A DNA stretch of 64,000 nt, taken from NCBI GenBank assembly GCA_956465555.1, contig OY101127.1:1054001-1118000 (forward strand), in the 5' to 3' direction. Under the pieces are notes generated by a model. The model worked only from the letters and a program-made list of their open reading frames with translations. It was not told the origin of the DNA and ran no database searches. This stretch comes from Nitzschia sp. pyKryTriq1. Lineage: Eukaryota > Bacillariophyta > Bacillariophyceae > Bacillariales > Bacillariaceae. The position numbers were made by a program, and so were the translations under genes. Position 1 is the stretch's first letter. Each line of letters begins with the position of its first letter. Below are positions 41,574-51,670 of the stretch, piece by piece.

Positions 41574-43949
41574 ATGTTTTCACTACAACTAGTGTGGATG
41601 TCGCTTCTCGTGGTGTGCGGGGTTGATGCTGCTTCTCATCACAAGACTACGGGCGAGTATCGAGCAGACCATCATGAAAATCATCATCATCATCCTCACC
41701 CTCACCTCTCGAGTCTTGAAAAGGCGTACTTGGAAGTTCCAACCGCCGAGTCCGCTCGAGCCAACTTGCGATTCATCACCCATCAGCCCCACCAGGCTGG
41801 AACCCTCGGCGATGAAATCATGGCCGACTTTATGGTCCAAGAATTCCAGCAGGCGGGCATTCCGAACGTTTCGACCTTTGATTTGCAAGTCTTCTTGAAT
41901 TACCCACAGCTCCACAAGCGTCCCAGTCTCATTTTGAGACAAAGCAATAATACCGATACGGTTTTGTATGAGGCCAAACTCTCGGAACCCGTCCTGGACG
42001 AAGACGATACCAGCGACACAGTGTGGAGAAATCACATCTTTCATGGGTATAGTCCGTCCGGCCACATCCAAGCCGCACCCATGGTCTATGCCAACTACGG
42101 ACGGCCTCAAGACTTTAGTGCCTTGTCCAAGGCGGGCGTGTCCGTCAACGGAACCATTGTCCTGGTAAGATATGGAAAGTGCTTTCGGGGCCTCAAGGTG
42201 CAAAACGCCCAGAAGCGGGGGGCCGTCGGAGTGCTCATCTACAGTGATCCTCAGCAGGACGGATACGGAACCCATCCAGGAGACGAACAAGGAGTTTATC
42301 CAAATGGACCGTGGCGTCCTCCGTTCGGTATCCAACGGGGATCCGTCCAATTCAACAGTCAATGTGCGGGAGATCCCTATCGGGCCGATCCTCGCTATGG
42401 CAACAAAACAGCCCTAGAAATATGTGGAGCCGCATCCAAGGATATCATTCCAAGTATTCCATCGCTTCCCATTGGCTATGAGGATGCTGCACCTCTCTTG
42501 CAACATATGGGAGGTCCCTTGGCTGAAGATGTGGGTGGGGCCGACTTTTGTGGCGGCATTCAAAATCTCACCTACCATGTCGGTCCATCGTCGTCTACGA
42601 ATAGCCTCCTCGACATGGACGTTTACAATACAGCCAACGCACTCCGTAGCATACCCAATGTGATTGGAGTCATCCCGGGAAAGCTCCCACCGTCTCAAGA
42701 TATGCCCATCTTGTTGGGTAATCATCGCGATGCCTGGGTGTATGGGGCCGCCGATCCCAATAGTGGGACTGCCGCACTCATCGAGGTGGCCAAGGGACTT
42801 GGAACCTTGTATCAAGATTTGAATTGGAGACCCTTACGGACGATTTATCTGTTATCGTGGTCGGGAGAAGAATATGGACTTTTGGGATCTACAGGATGGG
42901 CGGAGCTGAATGCCGGCCTTTTGGAACGAGCCGCGGCATATTTGAATGTGGATACCGCCGTCTCTGGAGACGCCCTGGAGGTGCAATCCTCTCCGCTATT
43001 GACGACGCTTTGGAAACAAGTCCTGCATGACTGGAATGTCACCACGGCATCATCGTCATCTTCACAACAACAGCAACAACAGCAACAACAGCAACAACAG
43101 CAACAACAGCAACAACAGCAACAACAGCAACAACAGCAACAACAGCAACAACAGCAACAACAGCAACAACAACAACAACAACAACAACAACATGTGGGCT
43201 CCTATCAACTGTACGATGTCAATTCAGGTCGGGAGTGGAAGGACGATGATGACGACATTGGAGTATTGGGATCCGGATCGGATTTTACAGTGTTTCTGGA
43301 CCATCTTGGAATCCCTAGCTTGGACTTTAAATTCGAGAAACGATCCTCGACGTATGGACAATACCACTCCATCTATGATTCCTTTGCGTGGATGGATCGA
43401 TTTGGTGGTCGTCCCAACGAGCCAGGATCCGCCTGGGAGCTCATGGCAACGAGCGCCAAAATTTGGGGCTTGCTTGCCCTCCGTCTTGCCAATGCGGAGT
43501 TTGTCCCACTCGATCCCATTGCCCAAGGAGCTGCCTTGTTCAAATATGCCAAGGCCATTGAAACGCAAAAGTTGGGTTTGGACGTCTCTCCGATCCATAA
43601 AGCCGTGAAGAAGTATCAACAGGCGGCAGCCCAGCTTCAATTAAAGTGCCAGTCGTCATCTTCGAGACACCAAGAAGTCGTTGTGACCGACCGGCAGGAG
43701 GACCACCAAGAGGATTGTAACGAAAAGTTGGGAATGGTAGAACGTCAATTCTTACTGGCCGAAGGCTTACCTGGCAGAAAATGGTTCAAGCATTCCCTAC
43801 AAGCCCCGGGTATGGACCTTGGGTATGCCGCGGAAGCATTCCCGGGAGTGCAGCAAGGCATTGACGACCAGGATCTGGATGTTGCTCAACAGCAGATTCT
43901 CAAGGTGGCGGAACGAATTGAGGCAGCTGCCGAGTTTCTAAAAGTATAG
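41574..43949 (+). CDS. M28 zinc peptidase, glutamate carboxypeptidase II-like, with a 42-Gln insert
   Basis: A 791-residue secreted or surface peptidase of the GCPII/NAALADase group. An N-terminal signal sequence (about 1-20) precedes a His-rich stretch. A PA domain follows (VNGTIVLVRYGKCFRGLKVQNAQKRGAVGVLIYSDP). Zinc ligands: His in LLGNHRDAWVYGA and Asp in AADPNSGTA, the Glu pair in SWSGEEYGLLGS, Asp in LNVDTAV, and the distal His in STYGQYHSIYDS; all are present. The C-terminus has the TFR-dimer type domain. A run of 42 Gln (43065-43190) after poly-Ser sits in a loop between the Asp ligand and the conserved LGSGSDFTVF strand, where human GCPII has a variable loop. Single exon. Natural substrates probably are acidic or aromatic C-terminal peptides (inference). 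Confidence 0.94.
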   Translation: MFSLQLVWMSLLVVCGVDAASHHKTTGEYRADHHENHHHHPHPHLSSLEKAYLEVPTAESARANLRFITHQPHQAGTLGDEIMADFMVQEFQQAGIPNVSTFDLQVFLNYPQLHKRPSLILRQSNNTDTVLYEAKLSEPVLDEDDTSDTVWRNHIFHGYSPSGHIQAAPMVYANYGRPQDFSALSKAGVSVNGTIVLVRYGKCFRGLKVQNAQKRGAVGVLIYSDPQQDGYGTHPGDEQGVYPNGPWRPPFGIQRGSVQFNSQCAGDPYRADPRYGNKTALEICGAASKDIIPSIPSLPIGYEDAAPLLQHMGGPLAEDVGGADFCGGIQNLTYHVGPSSSTNSLLDMDVYNTANALRSIPNVIGVIPGKLPPSQDMPILLGNHRDAWVYGAADPNSGTAALIEVAKGLGTLYQDLNWRPLRTIYLLSWSGEEYGLLGSTGWAELNAGLLERAAAYLNVDTAVSGDALEVQSSPLLTTLWKQVLHDWNVTTASSSSSQQQQQQQQQQQQQQQQQQQQQQQQQQQQQQQQQQQQQQQQQQHVGSYQLYDVNSGREWKDDDDDIGVLGSGSDFTVFLDHLGIPSLDFKFEKRSSTYGQYHSIYDSFAWMDRFGGRPNEPGSAWELMATSAKIWGLLALRLANAEFVPLDPIAQGAALFKYAKAIETQKLGLDVSPIHKAVKKYQQAAAQLQLKCQSSSSRHQEVVVTDRQEDHQEDCNEKLGMVERQFLLAEGLPGRKWFKHSLQAPGMDLGYAAEAFPGVQQGIDDQDLDVAQQQILKVAERIEAAAEFLKV
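43065..43190 (+). repeat. CAA/CAG tandem repeat encoding 42 Gln
   Basis: Mostly 9-nt CAACAACAG units, then a pure CAA end. The length is 126 nt, a multiple of three, and keeps the M28 reading frame. Such repeats are usually length-variable between alleles. Confidence 0.95.
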
Positions 43950-44414
43950 ACAACAGGCGCAAAATCTATCTTGTAGAAGAGGGGAAGAATGAATAATTAC
44001 CTTGTTATTTTGCGCTTTTGTAATGTATATACTCTCTGCTCTACTAGTAGTAGAGCGATCGATAGGTCTGAGCCAGAGTAGAGAGTGCGAGTAGGGTCTA
44101 CTCTCTACTAGCTAGCTCTCTACTATATCGTAAAGCAGCGAAAAAGTGCACTGTCTAATTTAGCTACTGCCGGTAATACAGTACCTCGACGGACGAGAGA
44201 GCAATGAATCAATCTATTCGGGTAGAGAGAGCTGCGTCCATCCGTTATCCGTCCCTAACTGCTATCTATTGTTGCGATGTGTTTCGGTATTTAGTTGTAT
44301 AGTTATTGTCGGTGCAAATGTATCCGCTTGTTGGTTTCTAATCTGGATCTCATCCCCTTTGCACTTCATTCCATGTACACCCCGCGCCCCACCAACAGCC
44401 GAACGCATTTCTAT
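43950..44414. other. Intergenic region between convergent genes, holding a dispersed element
   Basis: 3' flanks of the M28 gene and the cyclase-PDE gene. Contains CTACTAGTAG- and TCTACT-type palindromes and the element at 44121-44167. Confidence 0.4.
44121..44167 (-). repeat. Dispersed short element, copy 3
   Basis: Read on the minus strand it is GTAGCTAAATTAGACAGTGC followed by the ACTTTTTCGCTGCTTTACG core and a TATAGTA end, nearly identical to copy 2. The far inverted end of copy 2 is not evident here. Confidence 0.75.
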
Positions 44415-47400
44415 TTATTCTTCTCTAATGCTCGTTTCGACTAATGATGAGGAGCTATTGCCTGCTGACGCTTGTCCTGCTCCAAGGTCTCCATATTCGT
44501 CACGGAGTTTAACTTGGAATCGTTCAACCATACCCTGCAGAATTTCTTCTCCTCGTCTCTCCCATTCTTCTCTGTTTCTCATGGCATAATTCAGATATTC
44601 ATCTGAAGAAACGCCAAAGACGCCGCATTCGCTTAGCTTCTTCGCCAATGGAATGATGTAAAAGTCGTAGAAGCCAAGTTCCCCCTTGTACCAGAATTCG
44701 ACTGGGTCTTTTTCAGCGCGTCCGACAAGATAGGCCAGAGACATTTCTTGAAAGAGACGCTCGTTCCACTTGGTGTATACATGCCAGTGTTGCATCGTGT
44801 GTGCAACATCGGAAGCTTGGATCAAGTGCTCAATAACGATCGTCGCCTTGCGATTAATATTTGTTCGTTCCGATTCCACACTGGCCGTCTGGTCGGCAAA
44901 GGCAGTGGCCCAGCGATTGTTCCGGAGAGTTTTCATGTCCTTGTCCGCAATGTCCGTCGCCATGACGGAATTCACCACCAACTGCCGGAATCGCAGCATT
45001 TCTTCCTCGCTAGGACAAATGGTGGCACGAAGTGCCGAAAATTGATTCTTCATCAAAATCCTCCAGGCAATGTTTACAGAGTTTTGCTCTGCCGGACTTC
45101 GGTTCCTGTATTTATGGGCCAATGGGGCCTTTTCATTTACTAACTGGTTGTTTGGAATGCCGTAGTGATCTGAGTCATGAATCAACGCCGCAAACACACA
45201 AGCAAACTGTGTCAAAGGATCGCTTGTAATTCCATAGGTGTAATCATGAAGAGCGTGATTTATGTTTTTCTCACTGCTGGAGTCGGCCTTGAACACAGAG
45301 TCAGGTGCAACAATACGGCTAAGAAGCTTTGCGACGCTCATCACGACGTGAGAAGCATGCTAATAGTCGAGGGGAAAGCACTCGCAGTGGTGAGAAAAGC
45401 TTCTGTGAACAAACATGTGAATGGGCCCACTGACTGTATCTTACCTCAAAATTGTGGAATGGATTTTCGCGGTAGGTTCCAGAAATTGCCGTGACGTATT
45501 CTCGAAGTTGCTTCATGGTTTCAGGGCTCAGCGTGATTTCAGACTCGGGAACTTCCTTGATAGTCGCATCATATTCAGGGAGATGAATCACCTCAACCAC
45601 TTCCTCGATAACATGACCAGTTTTCTTGAACTTTTTATGCATCGAAGAGTCCAGACTAATTTGTTCCATACTGGCGATAGTACTATCGCCAGAGGTAGTG
45701 TATTTCCCACCTGTCCTGTACGACGCTTCTCGCCTGGCCACGATTTGACGCAACAGTTTCGCCATAATGTCTGTGCACCAGTATACCATTCTTTCATTTC
45801 TATGAGCGAGCTCCACCATCGCACTCTCTACGCTTCCGCTATGCATGCTGATCGAAAGAGCATTTCCGCGTTGTGGGTCGGCAAAATAAGTTTGCATCAA
45901 TCCTTTCCCCTTGACATCGATCTTTTCGGCTCTCGGTTCGAGCCAATGTTCTTTCTTGGCAGTAATGAGAAGGTCAGCCGTAGTCTGAGAAACTTGAATG
46001 CAGTTTGCTTCACCTGTAGATTCCATGCGCGCGGCAGTGTTGACTGTATCGCCGAATAATTGAAAGCGACTCTTTTGTCCCCTCAACACACCTGCGGTGG
46101 TCGGCCCACTGTTCAAACCAAATCTCATCCGGAGGTCTCCGGTTTCAGGACCTAGGGTGAATTCAAGATCTCGCGTGATTTCTGTAAAACTGGCACGGCA
46201 TTGATCGGCAAACTTCACCATTACGACCGCGTGGTCTACTCTGGGTTCTAAAACGAGAGAAGAAAGAGCATGTCAAGAATTAGTCGGTGGAGACTACGGG
46301 ATCAGACACCATCAACCCACAAAGGTCCCGTAGACCCTACCTGGAAGTCCGCAAACAGCAACATAGGAATCTCCAATCGTCTCGACTTTGAAGACCCCCC
46401 TTCTCGTCGCGATACGATCGAAAGCACCATAAATCTTTTCTAACAAAATGAAAACCTGCGACGGTTCGCGAACAGAGGACCATGCAGTGAAACCCGCTAT
46501 ATCAGCAAACAGGATCGTTGTCTCGGGAAAGAGATCCGCGATCGGGCGATCGTCCAATTCATCGTGATCCATCATGTCCAGGTCACCACCATCGGTTGAT
46601 CCATCGCTGAGAAAATTTCTCATTTTGGCTTTGGTAGGCTCGTAACCCGCCTTCTTTTTATCCCTTTTGCCTTTTTCTTTTTTGAATAGACGATCCCTGA
46701 CGTTTTCCGGAAACAATTGGGATACGATAGCATTGCTTTCCTCGGCTTTTGGATGCGAACAGGTGTTAGAAAACTGGACAGCGCTGGGCATATGCTGACA
46801 TCATTCTCCTCGAGAGGACATCGACTTACCTGCTTTCAGAACCTTTTTCTGTCGGAAGCTGACGAGCATATCGTAGACCAAGAAGATTACTCCAGTCAAA
46901 ACAAAAATGCAGATGGTCGCAAATAAGAACAAAAGCGGGACGATGCCTTTTATGTCATCTTCCATTTCCTCGGTGGGGTACGACTCGATGGTATAGGCAC
47001 AAAATTCAGTATCCATGGGAACACCGGTGTAGCTGCTACCCAGAAGACTGGCCACAGTCATTGAGATTTCGAGATTATTGTATGCTTTGTCGTGCATATC
47101 CGAGGGTCCCAAGAAAGTAGCTTTTGGTCCGTCGATCTGATAGGAGAACGCCTGTGAGCACGTGTTCTTCACTACCACCAAAAGGCCCTGCTCGCCTTCT
47201 TGCAGCACATCTTCAAAGTAGCTTCTCCAATAAAAAGCCAAGCTCATCGTGGCGACAGATTCACTATCTTGTAGCACTGGGAAGAAATATGATGCCATTG
47301 GCTCTGCCCCAGAGTCAGCAGTTTCCACTGCCTCGCTGAGAACAACCATCTGCTTGAGGACGGACGTTTCCAGGGCAGGACCCAAGACGGGTTGGCGTAG

Positions 47401-48204
47401 GACGTCAACATTGAAAGACGGCAAAGACTCGACAAGGGGGTAGCCCTGCCAAGTGGTGGCGTAAGGGCCAGTGCCTGGAGGTACTGCTTGTCCCAAGTAC
47501 GTGAAAGTGGACGAGGCTTGAACGTCCGTTGACAGGCTGAAGCCAAGCACACTCAGACTTTTATCTTCGGTTTGAACTTCAATGGTCACGTTTGCCCATC
47601 CATAGTTCTTCATGGTGTAATCTTGATATTCGTCCCGGTTGTCCTCCGACACCAGGTGAAGAATCTGGATCATGGAAGAGTTTGTTTGGCCTCGGACTTT
47701 TGACATACGCGTCGCAGAGTCAGGCAACGTGACAAAAGGAAATGTGGTGTTGGAAAAGCGTGCGTGGGAGACTAACGCCAAGGCGAAAGAATCCATAGTC
47801 GCCAGATTCTGCTCGAGCTGAGTGCCCACCGAATCAAACATTTGAGTTGCATACGACTCGTAAATCCTGTCGAAGTCCTCGTTTTCCGCACCGTTCAGAT
47901 ACGCGTACACCAAAACGGAAACCCCTATAGCGCACATGCACAGTATTCCCAAGATAAGCATCTTGAATCTGAAAATGGCGGCATTCTCTTTCGCTGCAAT
48001 GTCGAGTTTTGTGGGCGCTTGCTGGACTTCAGATGGGTTTTCATCTTCGTCTCCTGCAAACGAACCCGACAGCGAAGAAGACCCAGACGAAGAAATACTT
48101 TGTTCCTCCATTAATGGACTGCTGCCAGTGCTATCAGTTATATCTGGAACATGATCGACGATGTTGTTTTCTTCGATCATCTTGTCCACACTGTCTCTGA
48201 TCAT
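44415..48204 (-). CDS. Membrane nucleotide cyclase-phosphodiesterase fusion (1175 aa, 4 exons)
   Basis: Exons on the minus strand: 48204-46830, 46745-46341, 46247-45445, 45359-44415; phases agree and all junctions land in conserved sequence. Layout: acidic cytosolic N-terminus; membrane segment about 81-102; a ~320-residue extracytosolic sensor region; second membrane segment about 424-446; class III cyclase domain (ILFADIAGFTAW with metal Asp at about 540, VETIGDSYVAVCGLP, RFQLFGDTVNTAARMES); then a PDE domain (NPFHNFEHASHV, ALIHDSDHYGIPN, SDVAHTMQHW). Substrate residues are mixed: Glu at about 580 is guanylate-cyclase-like, while Gln at about 656 replaces the usual Cys. Such a protein both makes and removes cyclic nucleotide. 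From memory, a similar fusion was reported as pheromone-responsive in the diatom Seminavis robusta. Convergent with the M28 gene. Confidence 0.93.
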
Positions 48205-49710
48205 TTTCACGAAGCAGATTATCTAATAGTCTACTCGTAGAGTTGGACCGAGAAGAAATAATGATTCCGTTTGCTGGAAAATGATGGAAAGTCGGGAAGC
48301 AAACCAAAAAAGTGCATCCGATTCGCGAGCGTTTGATGTTATTTTTGCACAGTAATAGTGCGTGGATTATTATTTGGCCGACGACGTGATCCACGTTCCA
48401 CATACATAGGTCCTCCTTGAAGAAGTATTCCGGTCATACGAGTAGTAGTGAGGCTATTCAATAATGATAATGCAATGACGTTGGCCACTGACGTGGTAGT
48501 CGACGACATTTTTATTTAACGCCAAGTCATTTCTGCATGGTGAGCGTTAAGTAGTTAAATCGAAGGTCAGGGACTAATCTTGCGGAAAGAAAATGTCACA
48601 CCCACTATTTGTAAATTAGCAAGAGAACTGATTCTTCCCGAAAAATATCCGGCATGTTGAATCCATTATCATCTGTTGTGCGTCAGGCTAGGGGCAATAG
48701 AGAAAGGCAAAACTTGTTGGGCCTGTCCGAATTTCAGCACTTCTATGCATGACCGCTACCCGCTACCCGGTACCGCACCCGGTACTTGGTACCCTGCCCA
48801 ACCGTCAGGACGGTGGGCGTCGACGTCAGCAGTTTTGGGGGAGGGGCCCCAAAACTGTTAGGGAACAGTGAAGAACTGTAAGAATCGATGCGTAATGTAC
48901 CTGTAAGAAATCGGCGACGAGTTGCTAAAAAGATCTCATAGTGAAAAGAAGTGTGTTACTATTTTTCCAAAACCGTCTGTACAACGCCTTTCGGAATAAA
49001 GTCATACTATGAGGTGTTTGATGGGCGTCTGAAGGAAGGTATGGGATATAAATGGACACAGGCTACTTTCAGAGCTAGTAAGGATGGGTTGGTGTTGATT
49101 TATTCTACTGGGACCGATTTGCCCTCGACTTTGACGAAAAGCGAGAAGAGGTGGTCCAGGTTTGTTCATCAGCCAACGGTTGATTTTGGGTTGGCACTTG
49201 GTGGTTTGGGCAGGGTTCTTCGATTTCGTAGGCAGATTGGTCGTTGTCGCTTTGTTGTTCTTGGCTTTTGTAGGCCGGATGGTAGTATTCTTCGAACGAA
49301 CTTTGCGATAGTGAGATCGCCGGACCCTTACCTTTTTTGGTGGAGGGGTAGCGTGGAGGTCGCGAAGGTGTCTGACAAACTTCATTTTGGTACACAAGTG
49401 TCGCAGTTTCCGAGCTATCATCTGGACGGCGTCGAAGCAACGATGAGATCTGATCTCATCGGACGTCTCCTCTCTTCTGTATCTTGTTCGCCTGCTGTCT
49501 GTCCCTCTGCCCTCGGAGTATTTTGCGCGCGCCGGTGATGCGGCGGGCGTTTCGGGTTTCGGGTGAGATTTTGGCTGCGACAGTTCCTTATATTTCTTAT
49601 ATTTACCGGTAGTGCGAGGCACCACATGATATCTTATGTGATTCTTCAAGTCACTAGAAATGAGATGACACGAAAGCATATTACGAAATTATCCTAGTAG
49701 AGTGCTCAAG
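48205..49710. other. Long intergenic region with unresolved open frames
   Basis: 1.5 kb between divergent genes. Near 48831-48857 is a GTTTTGGGG/CCCCAAAAC hairpin, and GGTACC motifs occur at 48770-48790. Long frames overlap on both strands at 48951-49538 (plus) and 49002-49679 (minus). The minus one starts with ATG and would give a 225-residue, very basic Lys/Arg/Thr-rich protein with no domain I recognise. Only one, or neither, can be real. Confidence 0.45.
49002..49679 (-). CDS. Possible basic hypothetical protein (low confidence)
   Basis: A 225-codon ATG frame, rich in Lys, Arg, Thr and Pro, without any recognisable domain. It overlaps a 195-codon frame on the opposite strand. Composition (KSKNPAQTTKCQ, RTRYRREETSDE) could be a disordered nucleic-acid-binding protein, a relic of a mobile element, or chance. 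No splice pattern or family match supports it. Confidence 0.2.
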   Translation of the reverse strand: MLSCHLISSDLKNHIRYHVVPRTTGKYKKYKELSQPKSHPKPETPAASPARAKYSEGRGTDSRRTRYRREETSDEIRSHRCFDAVQMIARKLRHLCTKMKFVRHLRDLHATPPPKKVRVRRSHYRKVRSKNTTIRPTKAKNNKATTTNLPTKSKNPAQTTKCQPKINRWLMNKPGPPLLAFRQSRGQIGPSRINQHQPILTSSESSLCPFISHTFLQTPIKHLIV

Positions 49711-51336
49711 ATGACGGCAGACGAAGACTGTTGGGATGTGTTTGGAAGTGATGATGATGATGATGATGATGATGAAGAGCAGGAGAAGAGCGGCGCTACC
49801 AGCAGAGAATCATCTTCCGCGACGTCGGCACCGAAAATCATCCTCGCGACGATTGCTGCCCATCTCGCGCAAGAGTTTGTCAAAGCAAATTCCCAGATTC
49901 GACTCTCGGACCGAGTCGTTGGTGTGATTGAAATGGGGGACGATCTTGCCATCACCTTGGAGCAGCGAGGAATGACCGTGGTTCGCGGCGACGATCCTTC
50001 GTCCACAACAGACAAGGCTTTGCCGCCGCTGGACGCGATGGTGATTCTACATCAGCAGGAAAGTGAGGGAAACCCGATGGTCTGTCCACCCGCTTTGCTT
50101 CCTGGAGGACTTTTGATTACAAATCAAGAATCGATGTACGATAAGCACAACTTCCTGGAACCCACATCAATATACGAACCGTCATCATCCGATACTATAT
50201 ATTTCCGTCTCATCGAATGCGTCAAGCGACCGATACGCGTCCATACTTCCAAGTGTCTCTGGCTGCCGCCCTCCCATTCAATTTCAGACGAGGCAAAGCT
50301 ACTTCAATCCGCAACGATTGCTCTATCCGCTCATGAAATATCCAAAGGCCTGCTTACCGATATGACGATCCAACGCGCCGTCAAATGCTTGAACGAACAT
50401 GGCTATTGTGTGGTTCGCGGCTTGTTGGATTCCGACGAATGTGCTATGTGGGGACAAACCGTCCTGGAATCGGTACATTCGGCGGCCAAAATTTTATTGG
50501 AACGAGACCAAGTTGATATATATCATCCACATACATCCAAATGTGAACCTCAAGCCTACCGAGAACTTTCCATGAGAGAAGATTTGAGGCTGGATTTACG
50601 CCATGGTCCTGAACTTTCATCCCTACGTGCTCGCGATGCGAACAAGAGCAAGAACAACAACGACGACACCACCACCACCAACAAGAACAAGGACAAGGAA
50701 CGGGGTAATGGTCCGATAGTCATCTCGGGCCAGACTGCATCCTTTGACGGATTCTTGCGTGGAAATGCCAATGTGTTGGAGATTCTTCGTCGGACGATGA
50801 ATCCAAAGAAGGAAGAATTGTTCCAAGGCAACCTCGGCCGTTATAATTTTGGAGGATCAGGAGCCGATGGTAGCTATCAAGATCTGAGAGTTTCTCCCGT
50901 GGGAGGGATTGTCACATTTGGGGGTTGTGGCGACCAATCGATCCACGCGGATACTCCACATTTATTTGAACACATCCCCGATCTGCCGGCCCACTATATC
51001 AATATTTTTGCTGCTGGAACGCCCTTTGAAGACAAAGTCGGCGGCACAGCCTTTGTTCATGGCTCGCACAACCTTGCATTCACTGCCAAGTATTGTGGAT
51101 CAGCCAACGAGGGATACCAGGCCGTGTATCCATATCTAGTCCGCCCCTGTCTAGACTTGGGCGACGTGGTCCTCTTTGATTGCCGAATACTGCACTTTGG
51201 CATGTCCAATACTTCACAGTCTACCGAACGAGTCTTACTTTATACCAACGCCACACAGGCATGGTTTCACGATCCCAAAAACTGGGACGATCGACGTCCC
51301 ATTTTTGATGCTGCTCCTACTAGTAATAACGAATAG
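49711..51336 (+). CDS. Phytanoyl-CoA dioxygenase (PhyH)-family protein
   Basis: A 541-residue Fe(II)/2-oxoglutarate oxygenase. The PhyH domain begins at AVKCLNEHGYCVVRGLLDSDECAMWG. Metal ligands are visible as His-x-Asp in DQSIHADTPHLF and the distal His in FDCRILHFGMSNTS, with the 2-oxoglutarate Arg in TERVLLYTNATQAW. The segment GGTAFVHGSHNLAF is also typical. The N-terminal ~200 residues hold a poly-Asp run and a second, unfamiliar region (about 35-190: LATIAAHLAQEFVKANSQIRL, HTSKCLWLPPSHSIS) with no assignment. A Lys/Asn/Asp insert (about 310-335) breaks the catalytic domain. The ATG at 49711 is the first in frame. Substrate unknown. Confidence 0.85.
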   Translation: MTADEDCWDVFGSDDDDDDDDEEQEKSGATSRESSSATSAPKIILATIAAHLAQEFVKANSQIRLSDRVVGVIEMGDDLAITLEQRGMTVVRGDDPSSTTDKALPPLDAMVILHQQESEGNPMVCPPALLPGGLLITNQESMYDKHNFLEPTSIYEPSSSDTIYFRLIECVKRPIRVHTSKCLWLPPSHSISDEAKLLQSATIALSAHEISKGLLTDMTIQRAVKCLNEHGYCVVRGLLDSDECAMWGQTVLESVHSAAKILLERDQVDIYHPHTSKCEPQAYRELSMREDLRLDLRHGPELSSLRARDANKSKNNNDDTTTTNKNKDKERGNGPIVISGQTASFDGFLRGNANVLEILRRTMNPKKEELFQGNLGRYNFGGSGADGSYQDLRVSPVGGIVTFGGCGDQSIHADTPHLFEHIPDLPAHYINIFAAGTPFEDKVGGTAFVHGSHNLAFTAKYCGSANEGYQAVYPYLVRPCLDLGDVVLFDCRILHFGMSNTSQSTERVLLYTNATQAWFHDPKNWDDRRPIFDAAPTSNNE

Positions 51337-51670
51337 ATTATAGCAAAGTACAGACTGGACTTTTGAAGATAGCCCTCTCTCTCTACTGGTAGTAGAGACT
51401 GGTAGTAGAGAGTACTGTCCGCGGTCAGTCACACCCGCCATATGCGACCATTCGTGCGTCTGAACCATTTTGTACAGCAAGTTGGTCAGCTTTTGTCGAT
51501 CTACAGGACGTTTGAATATGCTCGAAAATAGATTTCTCCTTCTTCTGGATCCTAGATAAGACGAGAAGCAAAGCAAATTGGAATGGAATGTTCTTCCAAA
51601 AGAGACGAGAAGCAAAGCAAATTGGCATGCAACAGTACTAGACTACTCGTTGTTCTCTATGATAGAAGCT
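51337..51670. other. Intergenic region between convergent genes with a 22-bp direct repeat
   Basis: A direct repeat beginning GACGAGAAGCAAAGC and ending AAATTGG occurs at 51561-51582 and 51605-51626. CTCTACTGGTAGTAGAG-type palindromes occur near 51383-51410. Confidence 0.6.

Noticed and set aside
41589-42362. 257-codon minus-strand frame opposite the M28 gene
   Set aside because: Shadow of a well-supported coding frame with all catalytic residues on the plus strand.
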